A DNA stretch of 64,000 nt, from contig NZ_JBEPKD010000012.1 in assembly GCF_040544555.1 (NCBI RefSeq), forward strand, positions 1-64,000, read 5' to 3'. The stretch is from Halalkalibacter oceani (lineage in GTDB: Bacteria; Bacillota; Bacilli; Bacillales; Bacillaceae_D). The position numbers and the translations under genes are program-made. This document shows positions 8,381-16,757 of the stretch, piece by piece (positions within the stretch are counted from its first letter, which is position 1; every line of letters starts with the position of its first letter). The notes beneath the pieces were generated by a model. It saw only the letters and a program-made list of their open reading frames with translations. It was not told the origin of the DNA and did no database searches.

Positions 8381-9496
8381 TTGAAGATTATTAACATTGA
8401 AACAATACCATTAGTAGCTGAACTGAAGAATCCTATTTGGGATGCGCAACATTATATATCTAAAAGGCAAGCGTTGATTATTAGAGTGCATACGGATCAA
8501 GGATTAACAGGGGTAGGTGAATCAGCGAGTTTCGGAGGGCCAATTGAAACGACCAAGGCAGTAATCGATAAAGAATTAAAAAGCTACTTTATCGGCAAGG
8601 ACCCTTTTGATGTAGAAAGATTATGGGATGAAGTTTATAAGAGCACGATTCAGCATGGCAGAAGAGGAATTATTATTGCCGCTTTAAGTGGGATCGATAT
8701 TGCATTGTGGGACTTGATTGGCAAGGCAACCAATAAACCTGTTTATAAAATATTGGGTGGTTACAGAGACGAAGTCGAGGCCTATGCCAGCTCAGGTTTT
8801 TACAGGGAAGGACGCGATATTCCGCAATTAGCTGAAATGATGAAGGCTTATGTGGATGAAGGATTTAAAACAGTAAAAATGAAAGTAGGTGGAATGAAGC
8901 CGAAGGAAGATCTAAAAAGGGTACAAGCCGTTCGTGAGGCACTTGGGGATGAAGTCGACTTAGCGGTAGATGCAAATAGCAACTGGGATTTACCGACAGC
9001 TTTGTGGATGGCGAAGCAGCTTGAACCATTAAATATTAAATGGATAGAAGAGCCGTTGATGGCGGATGATGTAATAGGAACGGCAAAGTTAGCAAGCAGT
9101 ACAATCATTCCAATCGCCGGATATGAACAGGATGTCACTAGGTATGCTTTCATGGAACTGATCCAAAATCAAGCTGTCTACTATTTGCAACCAGATGCTA
9201 TATGGGCGGGGGGGATAAGTGAATGTAAAAAAATTGCCGCTTTGGCATTAGCGAATCATTTGGCAATTATGCCGCATGTCTTTTCTTCTGGTGTATGTTT
9301 AGCCGCCAATCTTCATTTCATTGCTTCTACAGCTAATGCCTATTTGCTGGAGCTAGATAGAAATGAAAATCCTTTACGTGATGAATTAATTCATCATTCT
9401 TTAACGCATGAAAACGGCCAGATCAAAATCCCTGATATTCCTGGACTCGGGATTGAATTAGATGAAGAAGTGATTAAGAAATATAGAATTTCCTAA
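8381..9496 (+). CDS. Enolase-superfamily enzyme, mandelate racemase subgroup (paralog 1)
   Basis: This 371-residue enzyme has the capping domain (1-125) and the (beta/alpha)7-beta barrel of the enolase superfamily. Catalytic residues are visible: the K-x-K pair Lys166/Lys168 (VKMKVGG), metal ligands Asp197 (VDANSNW), Glu223 (WIEEPL) and Glu249 (AGYEQD), and the Asp272/His299 dyad (QPDAIW, MPHVFSSG). A KxK plus a His-Asp dyad places it in the mandelate racemase subgroup, mostly acid-sugar dehydratases and racemases that abstract a proton alpha to a carboxylate using Mg2+. The substrate is not predictable by eye. It starts at TTG with AGAGGTGG upstream, 19 bases after the GntR gene, and resembles paralog 3 much more than paralog 2. 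Confidence 0.9.
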   Translation: MKIINIETIPLVAELKNPIWDAQHYISKRQALIIRVHTDQGLTGVGESASFGGPIETTKAVIDKELKSYFIGKDPFDVERLWDEVYKSTIQHGRRGIIIAALSGIDIALWDLIGKATNKPVYKILGGYRDEVEAYASSGFYREGRDIPQLAEMMKAYVDEGFKTVKMKVGGMKPKEDLKRVQAVREALGDEVDLAVDANSNWDLPTALWMAKQLEPLNIKWIEEPLMADDVIGTAKLASSTIIPIAGYEQDVTRYAFMELIQNQAVYYLQPDAIWAGGISECKKIAALALANHLAIMPHVFSSGVCLAANLHFIASTANAYLLELDRNENPLRDELIHHSLTHENGQIKIPDIPGLGIELDEEVIKKYRIS

Positions 9497-9549
9497 ATGA
9501 GGAAAAAATAATTATTATATTACGGACTTAGTAAACTAGTAAAATAAAA

Positions 9550-9578
9550 TTGAAAGCGCTTTACTTTTATGATAGAAT
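9550..9578 (+). promoter_or_regulatory. Promoter and cre site of TRAP operon 2
   Basis: TTGAAA (9550-9555), a 17-base spacer and TAGAAT (9573-9578) form a sigma-A promoter. TTGAAAGCGCTTTAC at 9550-9564 overlaps the -35 and matches the cre consensus at all but the last two fixed positions. It predicts CcpA-mediated repression of the second TRAP operon. Confidence 0.72.
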
Positions 9579-9591
9579 TCGTTTAGTATTT

Positions 9592-9613
9592 AAAATGTAA
9601 TGTATTACATTTT
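9592..9613 (+). promoter_or_regulatory. Perfect palindrome downstream of the TRAP 2 promoter
   Basis: AAAATGTAAT (9592-9601), the dinucleotide GT and the exact inverse ATTACATTTT (9604-9613) lie just past the -10 box, where a repressor would block elongation or open-complex formation. The nearby GntR regulator is the obvious candidate to bind it, although the arms differ from its own upstream GTATAC repeat. Confidence 0.55.
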
Positions 9614-9636
9614 TAAAAAAACTTAGGGGGATTAAA

Positions 9637-10659
9637 ATGAAAAATAATCTATGGAGCTATTTATTACTAGTTATTTGTATGGTAAGTCTTTCTGCCTGCG
9701 GTGGTGCAGAAAATAGTTCGGGAGACCCTGGTGGATCTGAAGAAGGAGGAGAAGTTCTTCAAATTGATTTAGCTACGGTTTTCGAAGATGGAGCAGCGCA
9801 CACAAAAGGAGCTGCAATGTTTGCTGATCTTGTTAATGAATATTCTGAGGGAAGTATAGAGGTCACTCTTTTTACAAATGGAGCGTTAGGTTCAGAACGA
9901 GAGAATTTCGAAGCGGTACGGTCGGGCGACCTTGATATGACTCTTGGCGGATTTACAGGAGTGGACATGTACGCCCCTGAATATATGTTTATGGGTGCCC
10001 CGTTTTTATTTGACGATATGGCTCATTTAGAAACGGTGATAAAAGGAGAACTAGGGGATCAAATGTTTGAAAAAATGGCAGAAAATAATGTTCAAATCAT
10101 TGGAACGATCATGCGGGGAGAGCGAAATATGACAGCAAACATACCTGTTCGCACTCCGGAAGACGTCCAAGGATTAAACTTGCGTCTGCCTGAACTAGAA
10201 GCGTGGGTTGCTGGGTGGGCAGCAATGGGAGCCTCTCCTACAGCTGTAGCGTTGCCGGAATTATACGGAGCCTTGCAGACCGGTGTTGCTGATGCCTCGG
10301 AAGGTCCTTATGAACAAATAGCGACGTTTAAATTGAACGAGGTTCAGGATTATGTGATTAACACCGGTCATATTAAAGAAGCCTCCTTCATTTGGATGAA
10401 CGGTGACCTTTGGAATTCATTGACCGATGAGCAAAGGGACATCGTCGAGCGAGCGTCTGAGGAAGCAGTAGCCTTTGCCGACGAACAAGCGGCAAGTGAT
10501 GACGAGCGCTTCTTAAATGAACTGATCGACGCCGGGATGGAGTTTGTCGAGGTAGATAAAGAAGCCTTTACCAGAGTTGGTGAAGAGGCGTTGCAGGAAT
10601 TCTTTGAAACTCAATGGACGGTCACCACTTTTGAAGAAGTCAGATCGTACCTTGAATAG
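9637..10659 (+). CDS. TRAP transporter substrate-binding lipoprotein, DctP type (system 2)
   Basis: This 340-residue lipoprotein has a short signal peptide with lipobox LSAC-G near residue 21. The mature domain carries DctP features: HTKGAAMFADLVNEYSEGSIEV, TNGALGSERENFEAVRSGDLDM and the Arg-containing VRTPEDVQGLNLRLPE segment, then ELYGALQTGVADASEGP. It would capture an organic acid outside the membrane for the DctQM pair that follows. It is clearly diverged from the system 1 binding protein, so the ligands probably differ. The ATG has AGGGGG upstream. The gene is first in its operon and is separated from dctQ by a stem-loop. Confidence 0.92.
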   Translation: MKNNLWSYLLLVICMVSLSACGGAENSSGDPGGSEEGGEVLQIDLATVFEDGAAHTKGAAMFADLVNEYSEGSIEVTLFTNGALGSERENFEAVRSGDLDMTLGGFTGVDMYAPEYMFMGAPFLFDDMAHLETVIKGELGDQMFEKMAENNVQIIGTIMRGERNMTANIPVRTPEDVQGLNLRLPELEAWVAGWAAMGASPTAVALPELYGALQTGVADASEGPYEQIATFKLNEVQDYVINTGHIKEASFIWMNGDLWNSLTDEQRDIVERASEEAVAFADEQAASDDERFLNELIDAGMEFVEVDKEAFTRVGEEALQEFFETQWTVTTFEEVRSYLE

Positions 10660-10698
10660 GAAGTCTTTTCTCTAGTCAGAAAATCAGGTGACTACCAG

Positions 10699-10724
10699 AC
10701 CCCCACTTTGGCGTAGGTGGGGGT
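10699..10724 (+). terminator. Intercistronic stem-loop between dctP and dctQ (system 2)
   Basis: ACCCCCAC (10699-10706) pairs with GTGGGGGT (10717-10724); no T-run follows. Probably an attenuating or mRNA-protecting hairpin giving more binding protein than permease. Confidence 0.65.
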
Positions 10725-10766
10725 GCTTCAATAAACCAGATAATAGGATGGAAAGGACATTGCTTT

Positions 10767-11264
10767 ATGAAACGAACATTACAGGCTCTTGAAAAAGCAA
10801 CTGATTTCTTTATGTTACTGATGATTATCGGAATTGTCATTGTCGTCACACTTCAGGTAGTGTTTCGCTACGTCTTTAATATTTCTACACCTTGGACGCA
10901 GGATATCGCCCGGTTTATGTTTATTTACTTAACTTATATTGGCGGGGCGCTGGCAATTAAGGAGAGAACCCATATTAGTATTGATGTTCTGGTAGACAGG
11001 CTGCCGCGGATGCTGAGGCTGATTGTATCATTAGGTGTGCAAATCGGGATCATGCTCTTTCTTATCGTTCTGCTGCAAGGGAGCTGGTTCATGGTGCAGA
11101 GCAGCTGGGATGTATCTTCGGCGGGAATGCGCTGGTTCAGTATGTCTTATGTCTATCTCGGCCTATTTATTGGCGGTGTTCTGATGATGTTTTACAGCAT
11201 TTTGCGACTGATTGAAACGGTAAGAGATATCGTGCTAAAAGAGGATATCGTGAAGAATTCATAA
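10767..11264 (+). CDS. TRAP transporter small permease, DctQ type (system 2)
   Basis: This 165-residue protein has four membrane segments and the DctQ landmarks VVFRYVFNISTPWTQDIARFM (near 31-51) and the LAIKERTHISIDVLVDRLP loop. It pairs with the large permease 25 bases downstream. It lies 107 bases after the binding-protein gene, past a stem-loop, and is presumably read from the same cre-controlled promoter. The ATG follows GGAAAGG. Confidence 0.91.
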   Translation: MKRTLQALEKATDFFMLLMIIGIVIVVTLQVVFRYVFNISTPWTQDIARFMFIYLTYIGGALAIKERTHISIDVLVDRLPRMLRLIVSLGVQIGIMLFLIVLLQGSWFMVQSSWDVSSAGMRWFSMSYVYLGLFIGGVLMMFYSILRLIETVRDIVLKEDIVKNS

Positions 11265-11289
11265 ATTGCTGGAAGGAGTAAAACATCGT

Positions 11290-12564
11290 ATGTTATTTAC
11301 TTTCCTGATCGTGCTTATTATCTTGTTTATTATTGGAATGCCAGTTGCCTTCGCAATGGGCTTTACGTCGGTTTTTCTGATGTGGCTGGACGGGGGAATC
11401 CAATATGCTAATGCCACTCAACGCTTGATGGGCGGAATTAATAGCTTTGTGATCCTGGCGATTCCACTGTTTTTATTAGCTGGAAAGCTGTTAAGTGTCG
11501 GCGGGATCGCCAACCGTATTTTTATGTTCTGCCGGGTATGTGTCGGTTTCTTACCTGGCGGCTTAGGTCATGTTAATGTAACGAGCAGTGTCTTGTTTTC
11601 CGGGATGTCCGGAACAGCGATCTCCGATGCGGCTGGCCTCGGTCCTGTAGTCATTAAAGGGATGAAGGACGGAGGTTATGATAAAGGGTTTGCCTCAGCC
11701 GTAACCGCGGCCTCGTCGACGATCGGGCCGATTATTCCACCCAGTTTGCCTTTGGTCATTTATGGGGTCGCTGCCGGTGCCTCAGTCGGTGCTTTATTTT
11801 TGGCGGGAATTCTTCCCGGGATTATTATGGCGATTGCGATGATGATGCTTGTCGCTTATTATGCCAAGAAAAATAATTATCCAAGGGAAGCGCGCCCGAC
11901 TTTTCCGCTGTTTTTTCAGGCTTTAAAGGGTGCCTTTTTACCGCTGTTAACCCCGATAATCATTATAGGAGGTATTTACCAGGGGATATTCACTCCTACT
12001 GAAGCAGCTGTATTTGCCGTGTTATACGCTTTGTTTTTATCAATGGCTGTCTACCGCGAGCTCAGTTTAAAAGATTTAATAGGCGTGCTAAGAGAGACAG
12101 CCCGTGATAGTGCTATTATCGGTCTTATCGTATCAATGTCAACTTTGTTCGGCAACGTGATCATGCGCCAAAGAATTCCGATGGAAATCCTTGATTTCTT
12201 CACGGCTTCAGTTGATTCGGCGTTCGTGATGCTGCTGATCTTAAATCTATTTCTTTTACTTGTCGGTGCTTTTATGGAAACCATTGCAGCGATCACGATT
12301 CTTGTGCCAATCATGTTGCCGATTATGCAAACGTTTAATATAGATCCTGTTCATTTTGGGATTATTATGGTTTTTAATTTAATGATTGGTTTATTGACTC
12401 CCCCGTTTGGCATGCTGCTGTTTGTCGTATCGAAGATCGGGGATATTGATGTCATTCAGTTACTGAAGCATGTCTTTCCATTTTTAATTGTATTATTTGC
12501 TGTACTGCTAGTTATTACATTTTTCCCAAGTCTAGTACTCTGGCTGCCTAGTTTTGGGTCGTAG
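11290..12564 (+). CDS. TRAP transporter large permease, DctM type (system 2)
   Basis: This 424-residue polytopic protein has the DctM repeats: SFVILAIPLFLLAGKLLSVGG, GMSGTAISDAAGLGPVVIKGM, STIGPIIPPSLPLVIYG and, in the second half, ITILVPIMLPIM and GLLTPPFGMLLFV. It is the ion-coupled transport subunit. I chose the ATG at 11290 (MLFTFLIV, the usual hydrophobic start of DctM), with GGAAGGAG 11 bases upstream; an in-frame TTG at 11266 would place a charged octapeptide first. Two enolase-superfamily genes follow at 35 bases and then 17 bases, indicating one operon for uptake and first-step catabolism. Confidence 0.93.
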   Translation: MLFTFLIVLIILFIIGMPVAFAMGFTSVFLMWLDGGIQYANATQRLMGGINSFVILAIPLFLLAGKLLSVGGIANRIFMFCRVCVGFLPGGLGHVNVTSSVLFSGMSGTAISDAAGLGPVVIKGMKDGGYDKGFASAVTAASSTIGPIIPPSLPLVIYGVAAGASVGALFLAGILPGIIMAIAMMMLVAYYAKKNNYPREARPTFPLFFQALKGAFLPLLTPIIIIGGIYQGIFTPTEAAVFAVLYALFLSMAVYRELSLKDLIGVLRETARDSAIIGLIVSMSTLFGNVIMRQRIPMEILDFFTASVDSAFVMLLILNLFLLLVGAFMETIAAITILVPIMLPIMQTFNIDPVHFGIIMVFNLMIGLLTPPFGMLLFVVSKIGDIDVIQLLKHVFPFLIVLFAVLLVITFFPSLVLWLPSFGS

Positions 12565-12599
12565 ATGCAAAAGAATGAATAGAAAAGAGGGAAGCGGTT

Positions 12600-13751
12600 A
12601 TGAAAGTAACCAATTTAACAGTTCACGTATTGCAGGTGCCCTTGGAAACGCCCTTTGCTTTCTCGCAAGGATGGGTCAGGCAGCGGAGCACTGTACTAGT
12701 TGAAATCGAAACCGATGAAGGAATAACCGGCTGGGGAGAATCATTATGTCACGGTTTGCAGCCGCCGGAGGTAGCGGCGGCGATTATCGAGCACAGCCTG
12801 GCACCGCTTGTCATTGGACAGGATCCGTTTGATGTTGAAGTCATTTGGGATAAGCTTTTTACCTTTACTCGTCCTTATCACGGTGGAGCTGTGATTAACG
12901 CGATGAGTGCTGTCGACATTGCTCTATGGGATATTGTCGGAAAAGCGGTCAATAAGCCGGTGCATAAATTATTAGGAGGAGCTTACCGGACAGAAATAAT
13001 GCCGTATGCTACCGGATTCTATCGTGAGGAAACGAAACAGTACCCTGAAGCGGCGATTGAGGAAGCGCAGCGTCATATTGAAAAAGGATTTAGGGCAATG
13101 AAGCTCAAAACGGGCTTCGGTATGAAAGTGGACGTTGACTATATTACAGCTGTTCGTCAAGCTGTCGGCGCCGAAATTCTTCTAATGGCGGATGCCAATT
13201 GTGCCTATAATGCGGCAACGGCGAGACGCATTTTGTTTGAGCTAGCTGAGGCGGACGCTGATCTTTACTGGTTCGAGGAACCGCTTGATCCCGAGGATAT
13301 TGGCGGCTACAAAGAGCTGAAGGGACTGACTTCCACCTTTATTGCCTCCGGTGAAAATCAGTTTGGCCCAATCGGGTTTCGTGATTGGGTCGCAAACCGC
13401 GCCCTCGACGTCTTACAGCCGGATTTATGCTCCTCGGGAGGGTTTACTGCCTGTAAACGGATCGCCGTATTAGCGTCAACATGGAATACGATGCTAAACC
13501 CCCACGTATGGGGTTCTGGAGTAGGACTGGCTGCTTCCCTGCAGTATTTGGCAACAATTCCACCGGCCCCGCTGGCGCTGAAACCGGTCGAACCGATGCT
13601 AGAGTACGATCAGTCCTCTCATCCTTTCCGCTCGGAGCTGATTTTTGATCAAATTTCAATGAATGAACAGGGAATGGTCAAGATCCCGTCTCAACCAGGC
13701 ATCGGGGTTGAGATTAACCGTCAAGTGATTAACAAGTATAAACAAAATTGA
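12600..13751 (+). CDS. Enolase-superfamily enzyme, mandelate racemase subgroup (paralog 2)
   Basis: This 383-residue enzyme has the same fold as its neighbours but a different active-site surround. The general acid/base pair is Lys168/Lys170 (MKLKTGFG), metal ligands are Asp198 (MADANCAY), Glu226 (WFEEPL) and Glu252 (ASGENQ), and the dyad is Asp275/His302 (LQPDLCSSGG, NPHVWGSG). The 20s loop is long and aromatic (ETPFAFSQGWVRQRS), where substrate specificity is set. Sequences like this are often annotated as sugar-acid dehydratases or 3,6-anhydro-L-galactonate cycloisomerases, but I cannot choose among these. The ATG at 12600 follows AGAGGGAAGCGG. It sits 35 bases after dctM, so it probably acts on the imported acid. 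Confidence 0.88.
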   Translation: MKVTNLTVHVLQVPLETPFAFSQGWVRQRSTVLVEIETDEGITGWGESLCHGLQPPEVAAAIIEHSLAPLVIGQDPFDVEVIWDKLFTFTRPYHGGAVINAMSAVDIALWDIVGKAVNKPVHKLLGGAYRTEIMPYATGFYREETKQYPEAAIEEAQRHIEKGFRAMKLKTGFGMKVDVDYITAVRQAVGAEILLMADANCAYNAATARRILFELAEADADLYWFEEPLDPEDIGGYKELKGLTSTFIASGENQFGPIGFRDWVANRALDVLQPDLCSSGGFTACKRIAVLASTWNTMLNPHVWGSGVGLAASLQYLATIPPAPLALKPVEPMLEYDQSSHPFRSELIFDQISMNEQGMVKIPSQPGIGVEINRQVINKYKQN

Positions 13752-13768
13752 TCGAGGGGGAGCCTGTT

Positions 13769-14884
13769 TTGAGAATAACAAATATAGAAACAATCATGCT
13801 GTCCTACTTGCCAAGCAAACCGCCACGTGATAGCTTATCAGGGATTCAGACAAGGGACGTCTTTCTCGTAAAAGTCGATACTGATGAAGGGATAATAGGA
13901 ATTGGGGAAGGGTTTGCCCTCGGTTCCTTGCATTCGACAGCAATCATTGTCGAGGAAATTCTAAAGCCACTTTTAAAGAATGAAGATCCAACAAATATCG
14001 ATAAGATTTGGGAAAAGATGTATCGCGGCTCATTCCGTGTTGGACGGCGCGGGATCGTGTTGGCAGCGATGAGTGCAATTGATATTGCGTTATGGGATGT
14101 GCTTGGAAAGAAAGCCGGTCTGCCGGTTTACAAATTGCTGGGCGGCGCGAGCGCTTCCTTGTCCGCCTATGCCAGTGCTGGCTATTATCAGGAAGGAAAG
14201 GGACTTGCTGAATTACATGCGGAAATGAAAAGCTATAAGGAGCAGGGCTTTAAAGCAGTCAAGATGAAGGTTGGCGGGGAGAGTTTTGAGGAAGATATCG
14301 AGCGTGTCCGGACAGCGAGAGAAGCATTAGGTTCCTCAACAAAACTGGCAGTTGACGCAAATAATGCCTATGATTATGATAATGCCTTACGGTTTGCGAG
14401 AGCGATTGAAAAGGAAGATATTTTTTTCTTTGAGGAACCCTTATCTTCAGATGACATTAGAAACAGCCGGAAGCTCGCTGACAAAACGGACATTCCGATT
14501 GCTGGTTATGAAACAGAATATACTCGTTACGGCTTACGGGACTTGCTGTTACACGATGCAGTTGATATTGTACAAACAGACGCAATTTGGACGGGAGGAA
14601 TTTCTGAGGCACGAAAAATCGGTATCCTCGCAGCTGCTTTTGGGAAAAAATGCATTCCGCATTTTTCAGCAGGAATTGTCTCCTTAGCTGCCAATCTTCA
14701 CTTTGGAGCCTCCTTGGCAAATGTAGAATGGTTTGAATTAACGATGGACGATAACCCGCTGCGTTCTGCCCTTTCTGTTGAAGGTTTCAAACTGGAAGAG
14801 GGAACAATTTTTTTGCCTGATAAGCCAGGACTGGGTATAGAGCTTGATGAAGAAGTGTTGAAAAAGCATCAAGTTAGTAAATAG
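13769..14884 (+). CDS. Enolase-superfamily enzyme, mandelate racemase subgroup (paralog 3)
   Basis: This 371-residue paralog of the enzyme at 8381 shares its layout and local motifs (HGRRGI versus FRVGRRGIVLAAMSAIDIALWD, VKMKVGG, AGYE). Counting from the chosen start, the lysine pair is Lys165/Lys167, metal ligands are Asp196, Glu222 and Glu248, and the dyad comes from QTDAIWTGG and IPHFSAG. I prefer TTG at 13769, seven bases after GAGGGGGAG; a TTG at 13748 overlapping the previous stop has no ribosome-binding site and adds residues absent from paralog 1. As last gene of TRAP operon 2 it is followed by a strong terminator. Paralogs 1 and 3 may be epimer-specific versions of one activity, an inference from similarity and context. 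Confidence 0.88.
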   Translation: MRITNIETIMLSYLPSKPPRDSLSGIQTRDVFLVKVDTDEGIIGIGEGFALGSLHSTAIIVEEILKPLLKNEDPTNIDKIWEKMYRGSFRVGRRGIVLAAMSAIDIALWDVLGKKAGLPVYKLLGGASASLSAYASAGYYQEGKGLAELHAEMKSYKEQGFKAVKMKVGGESFEEDIERVRTAREALGSSTKLAVDANNAYDYDNALRFARAIEKEDIFFFEEPLSSDDIRNSRKLADKTDIPIAGYETEYTRYGLRDLLLHDAVDIVQTDAIWTGGISEARKIGILAAAFGKKCIPHFSAGIVSLAANLHFGASLANVEWFELTMDDNPLRSALSVEGFKLEEGTIFLPDKPGLGIELDEEVLKKHQVSK

Positions 14885-14890
14885 GTTTCA

Positions 14891-14936
14891 GAGATGGATC
14901 AAAAGACGGCCTTCCCTTTTGATCCATCTCTTTTTT
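14891..14936 (+). terminator. Terminator of TRAP operon 2
   Basis: GAGATGGATCAAAAG (14891-14905) pairs perfectly with CTTTTGATCCATCTC (14916-14930), followed by six T. Strong rho-independent terminator. Confidence 0.92.
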
Positions 14937-14999
14937 CATGAAAAACAACGCCGCTTATTTTCTGGTAAACTAGGAGAAACGGCAGGAAAGGAGTCTAGT

Positions 15000-15683
15000 A
15001 TGAGCATTTTAAAAAATGAATGGAATGAGATAATAGGTGATGAATTTTCCAAGGCTTATTATCAAAGATTACGGGATTTCTTAAAAGAGGAATATAAGAC
15101 ACGGGTAATTTATCCGTCGATGTATGACTTGTTCAATGCTTTGCACTATATCGATTATTCGGAAACGAAAGTGGTGATTCTTGGCCAGGATCCTTACCAT
15201 GGCCCGAATCAGGCTCACGGGCTCAGCTTTTCGGTCAAGCCCGGAGTCAAGGTTCCGCCATCGCTGCAAAATATGTATAAAGAATTACATGCTGACCTTG
15301 GTTGCCGGATTCCGGATCACGGCTATTTAGTTCCCTGGGCCAAGCAGGGCGTCCTGCTTTTAAACACGGTGCTGACTGTCAGAAAGGGAGAGGCGGGATC
15401 GCATCGCGGCAAAGGATGGGAACAATTTACCGACGCTGTAATAAAGGCGCTTAATGAACGGGAACGACCGGTTATCTTTGTACTGTGGGGCCGTCACGCC
15501 CAGGAGAAGAAAGCACTGATTACGAATTCCCGCCATTATATTCTCGAAGCTCCTCACCCAAGTCCATTCTCCGCGAACAAAGGATTTTTCGGTAGCCGGC
15601 CGTTCTCAAAGATCAATCATTTGCTGGAGAAGATGGGTGAAGAAGGGATCGATTGGCAGCTGCCGCAAACCGTTTCAGAATAA
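15000..15683 (+). CDS. ung: Uracil-DNA glycosylase (family 1)
   Basis: This 227-residue enzyme excises uracil from DNA in base-excision repair. It has the water-activating motif GQDPYHGPNQAHGLSFSV near residues 62-79, including the catalytic Asp of GQDPYHG, the mid-protein LLLNTVLTVRKGEAGSH uracil-binding block, and the DNA-intercalating HPSPFSANKGF loop near the C-terminus. The length is normal for Bacillus Ung. The ATG at 15000 has GGAAAGGAG eight bases upstream; an in-frame ATG at 14919 lies inside the terminator of the previous operon. It is a backbone gene, flanked on both sides by catabolic genes that B. subtilis lacks here. Confidence 0.97.
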   Translation: MSILKNEWNEIIGDEFSKAYYQRLRDFLKEEYKTRVIYPSMYDLFNALHYIDYSETKVVILGQDPYHGPNQAHGLSFSVKPGVKVPPSLQNMYKELHADLGCRIPDHGYLVPWAKQGVLLLNTVLTVRKGEAGSHRGKGWEQFTDAVIKALNERERPVIFVLWGRHAQEKKALITNSRHYILEAPHPSPFSANKGFFGSRPFSKINHLLEKMGEEGIDWQLPQTVSE

Positions 15684-15705
15684 GGGAAGGCGGAGTTAGC
15701 TGGAG

Positions 15706-16575
15706 TCATAAATGGCGCACATCTAACTCCGCAACGAATTCAACGAAAGCATTGACAATGTTAAGTTGTAAGGTGTCATCTTTAACGATCATCCAAGTTT
15801 TGCGAATAACGGGTTTGCCATCTTTATCGAGCAGATCCATTTTATAAAGGTCCTGCCGGTCATCAAGGATCGCGCTTGGAAAAATTCCGTAGCCTAATCC
15901 GTGAATGACCATCTCCTTGCATGTATCTACCTTATCGACCTCCATCCCGATAAGGGGAGGCTGAGAGTAATTTTCCCTCCACCAGTTATCAATTGTCGTT
16001 TTTAATAATGGTTCGGTCTGATAATTGACTCTCGCCAACGACGGCAGATTTTCCATCGAGATATTCCTCTGTGAAGCGACGCAAATCGTTTCTTCAAATA
16101 ATAAATGCTTGCTTTCATGCCACGTATAATCCCCTCTGACAAAGCCGATGTGGACATCATTGTTACTCACTAGCTGAAAGACATCTTTGCTGCGGCCAGC
16201 AATCACTTGAAACTCCACATCCGGATAAAGATTGTGAAACAGCTTTAACAGGCGCGGAAGTTTGTATCTAGTGAAAATGTGGGAAACAGCGATTCGTAAT
16301 GTTCCGGTGACATCCTTGCCAATATTCTTTACATCCTCTTTAATCAGCCTGATTTTTAACAGCATTTCATCTGCCGTTTTGGCCAGATATTCTCCTTCTG
16401 ATGTGAAATGAACCCCTCTTCTTCCACGATGAATTAATTGGACACCGAATTCCTTTTCTATTTGCTGAATCCGGTTTGTTAAAGCAGGCTGGGAGATAAA
16501 TAACTGGTTAGCCGCTTTTGTAATGTTTTTCGTTTGAAAAAGTACCTTTATAATTTGCCAGTCCTGATCCCTCAC
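15706..16575 (-). CDS. LysR-family transcriptional regulator
   Basis: This 289-residue regulator has an N-terminal winged helix (residues 1-60; TKAANQLFISQPALTNRIQQIEKEFGVQL contains the recognition helix) and a two-lobed inducer-binding domain from about 90 onward. The start is GTG at 16575, preceded by a G-rich run acting as ribosome-binding site. It is divergent from the RraA-like gene, the usual layout for a LysR activator of an adjacent catabolic operon. The intergenic region and the gap upstream of the prpF-like gene share an 18-base near-identical repeat that could be its target. The inducer is unknown, probably a pathway intermediate or imported acid. Confidence 0.92.
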   Translation of the reverse strand: MRDQDWQIIKVLFQTKNITKAANQLFISQPALTNRIQQIEKEFGVQLIHRGRRGVHFTSEGEYLAKTADEMLLKIRLIKEDVKNIGKDVTGTLRIAVSHIFTRYKLPRLLKLFHNLYPDVEFQVIAGRSKDVFQLVSNNDVHIGFVRGDYTWHESKHLLFEETICVASQRNISMENLPSLARVNYQTEPLLKTTIDNWWRENYSQPPLIGMEVDKVDTCKEMVIHGLGYGIFPSAILDDRQDLYKMDLLDKDGKPVIRKTWMIVKDDTLQLNIVNAFVEFVAELDVRHL

Positions 16576-16672
16576 GAACTCTCCCCCCCCATTGCTTCTA
16601 TCTCTTTCTTCTATTATACTTGGACTTTACTAATCTGACATAACCAAAATCTATCAATATTTATAAGAATGT

Positions 16673-16690
16673 TATATTTTACTTATTTCT
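16673..16690 (+). promoter_or_regulatory. Repeated 18-base box, copy 1 (upstream of the RraA-like gene)
   Basis: TATATTTTACTTATTTCT here recurs at 17401-17418 with one mismatch (G for T at position 12). Both copies sit upstream of a gene of the same cluster and copy 1 lies in the LysR divergent region, so it may be a regulator or promoter element. Confidence 0.45.
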
Positions 16691-16757
16691 CAAGCTCGAT
16701 AAAATGAACATAAGTCAAAGCAAATGTTTGAATTTTGGAAAAAGGGGAGGGAAGTGA

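Noticed and set aside
8381..14884. Specific substrate names (galactarate, tartrate, anhydrogalactonate) for the enolase-superfamily enzymes
   Set aside because: The visible catalytic residues are shared across the subgroup and do not identify the substrate.
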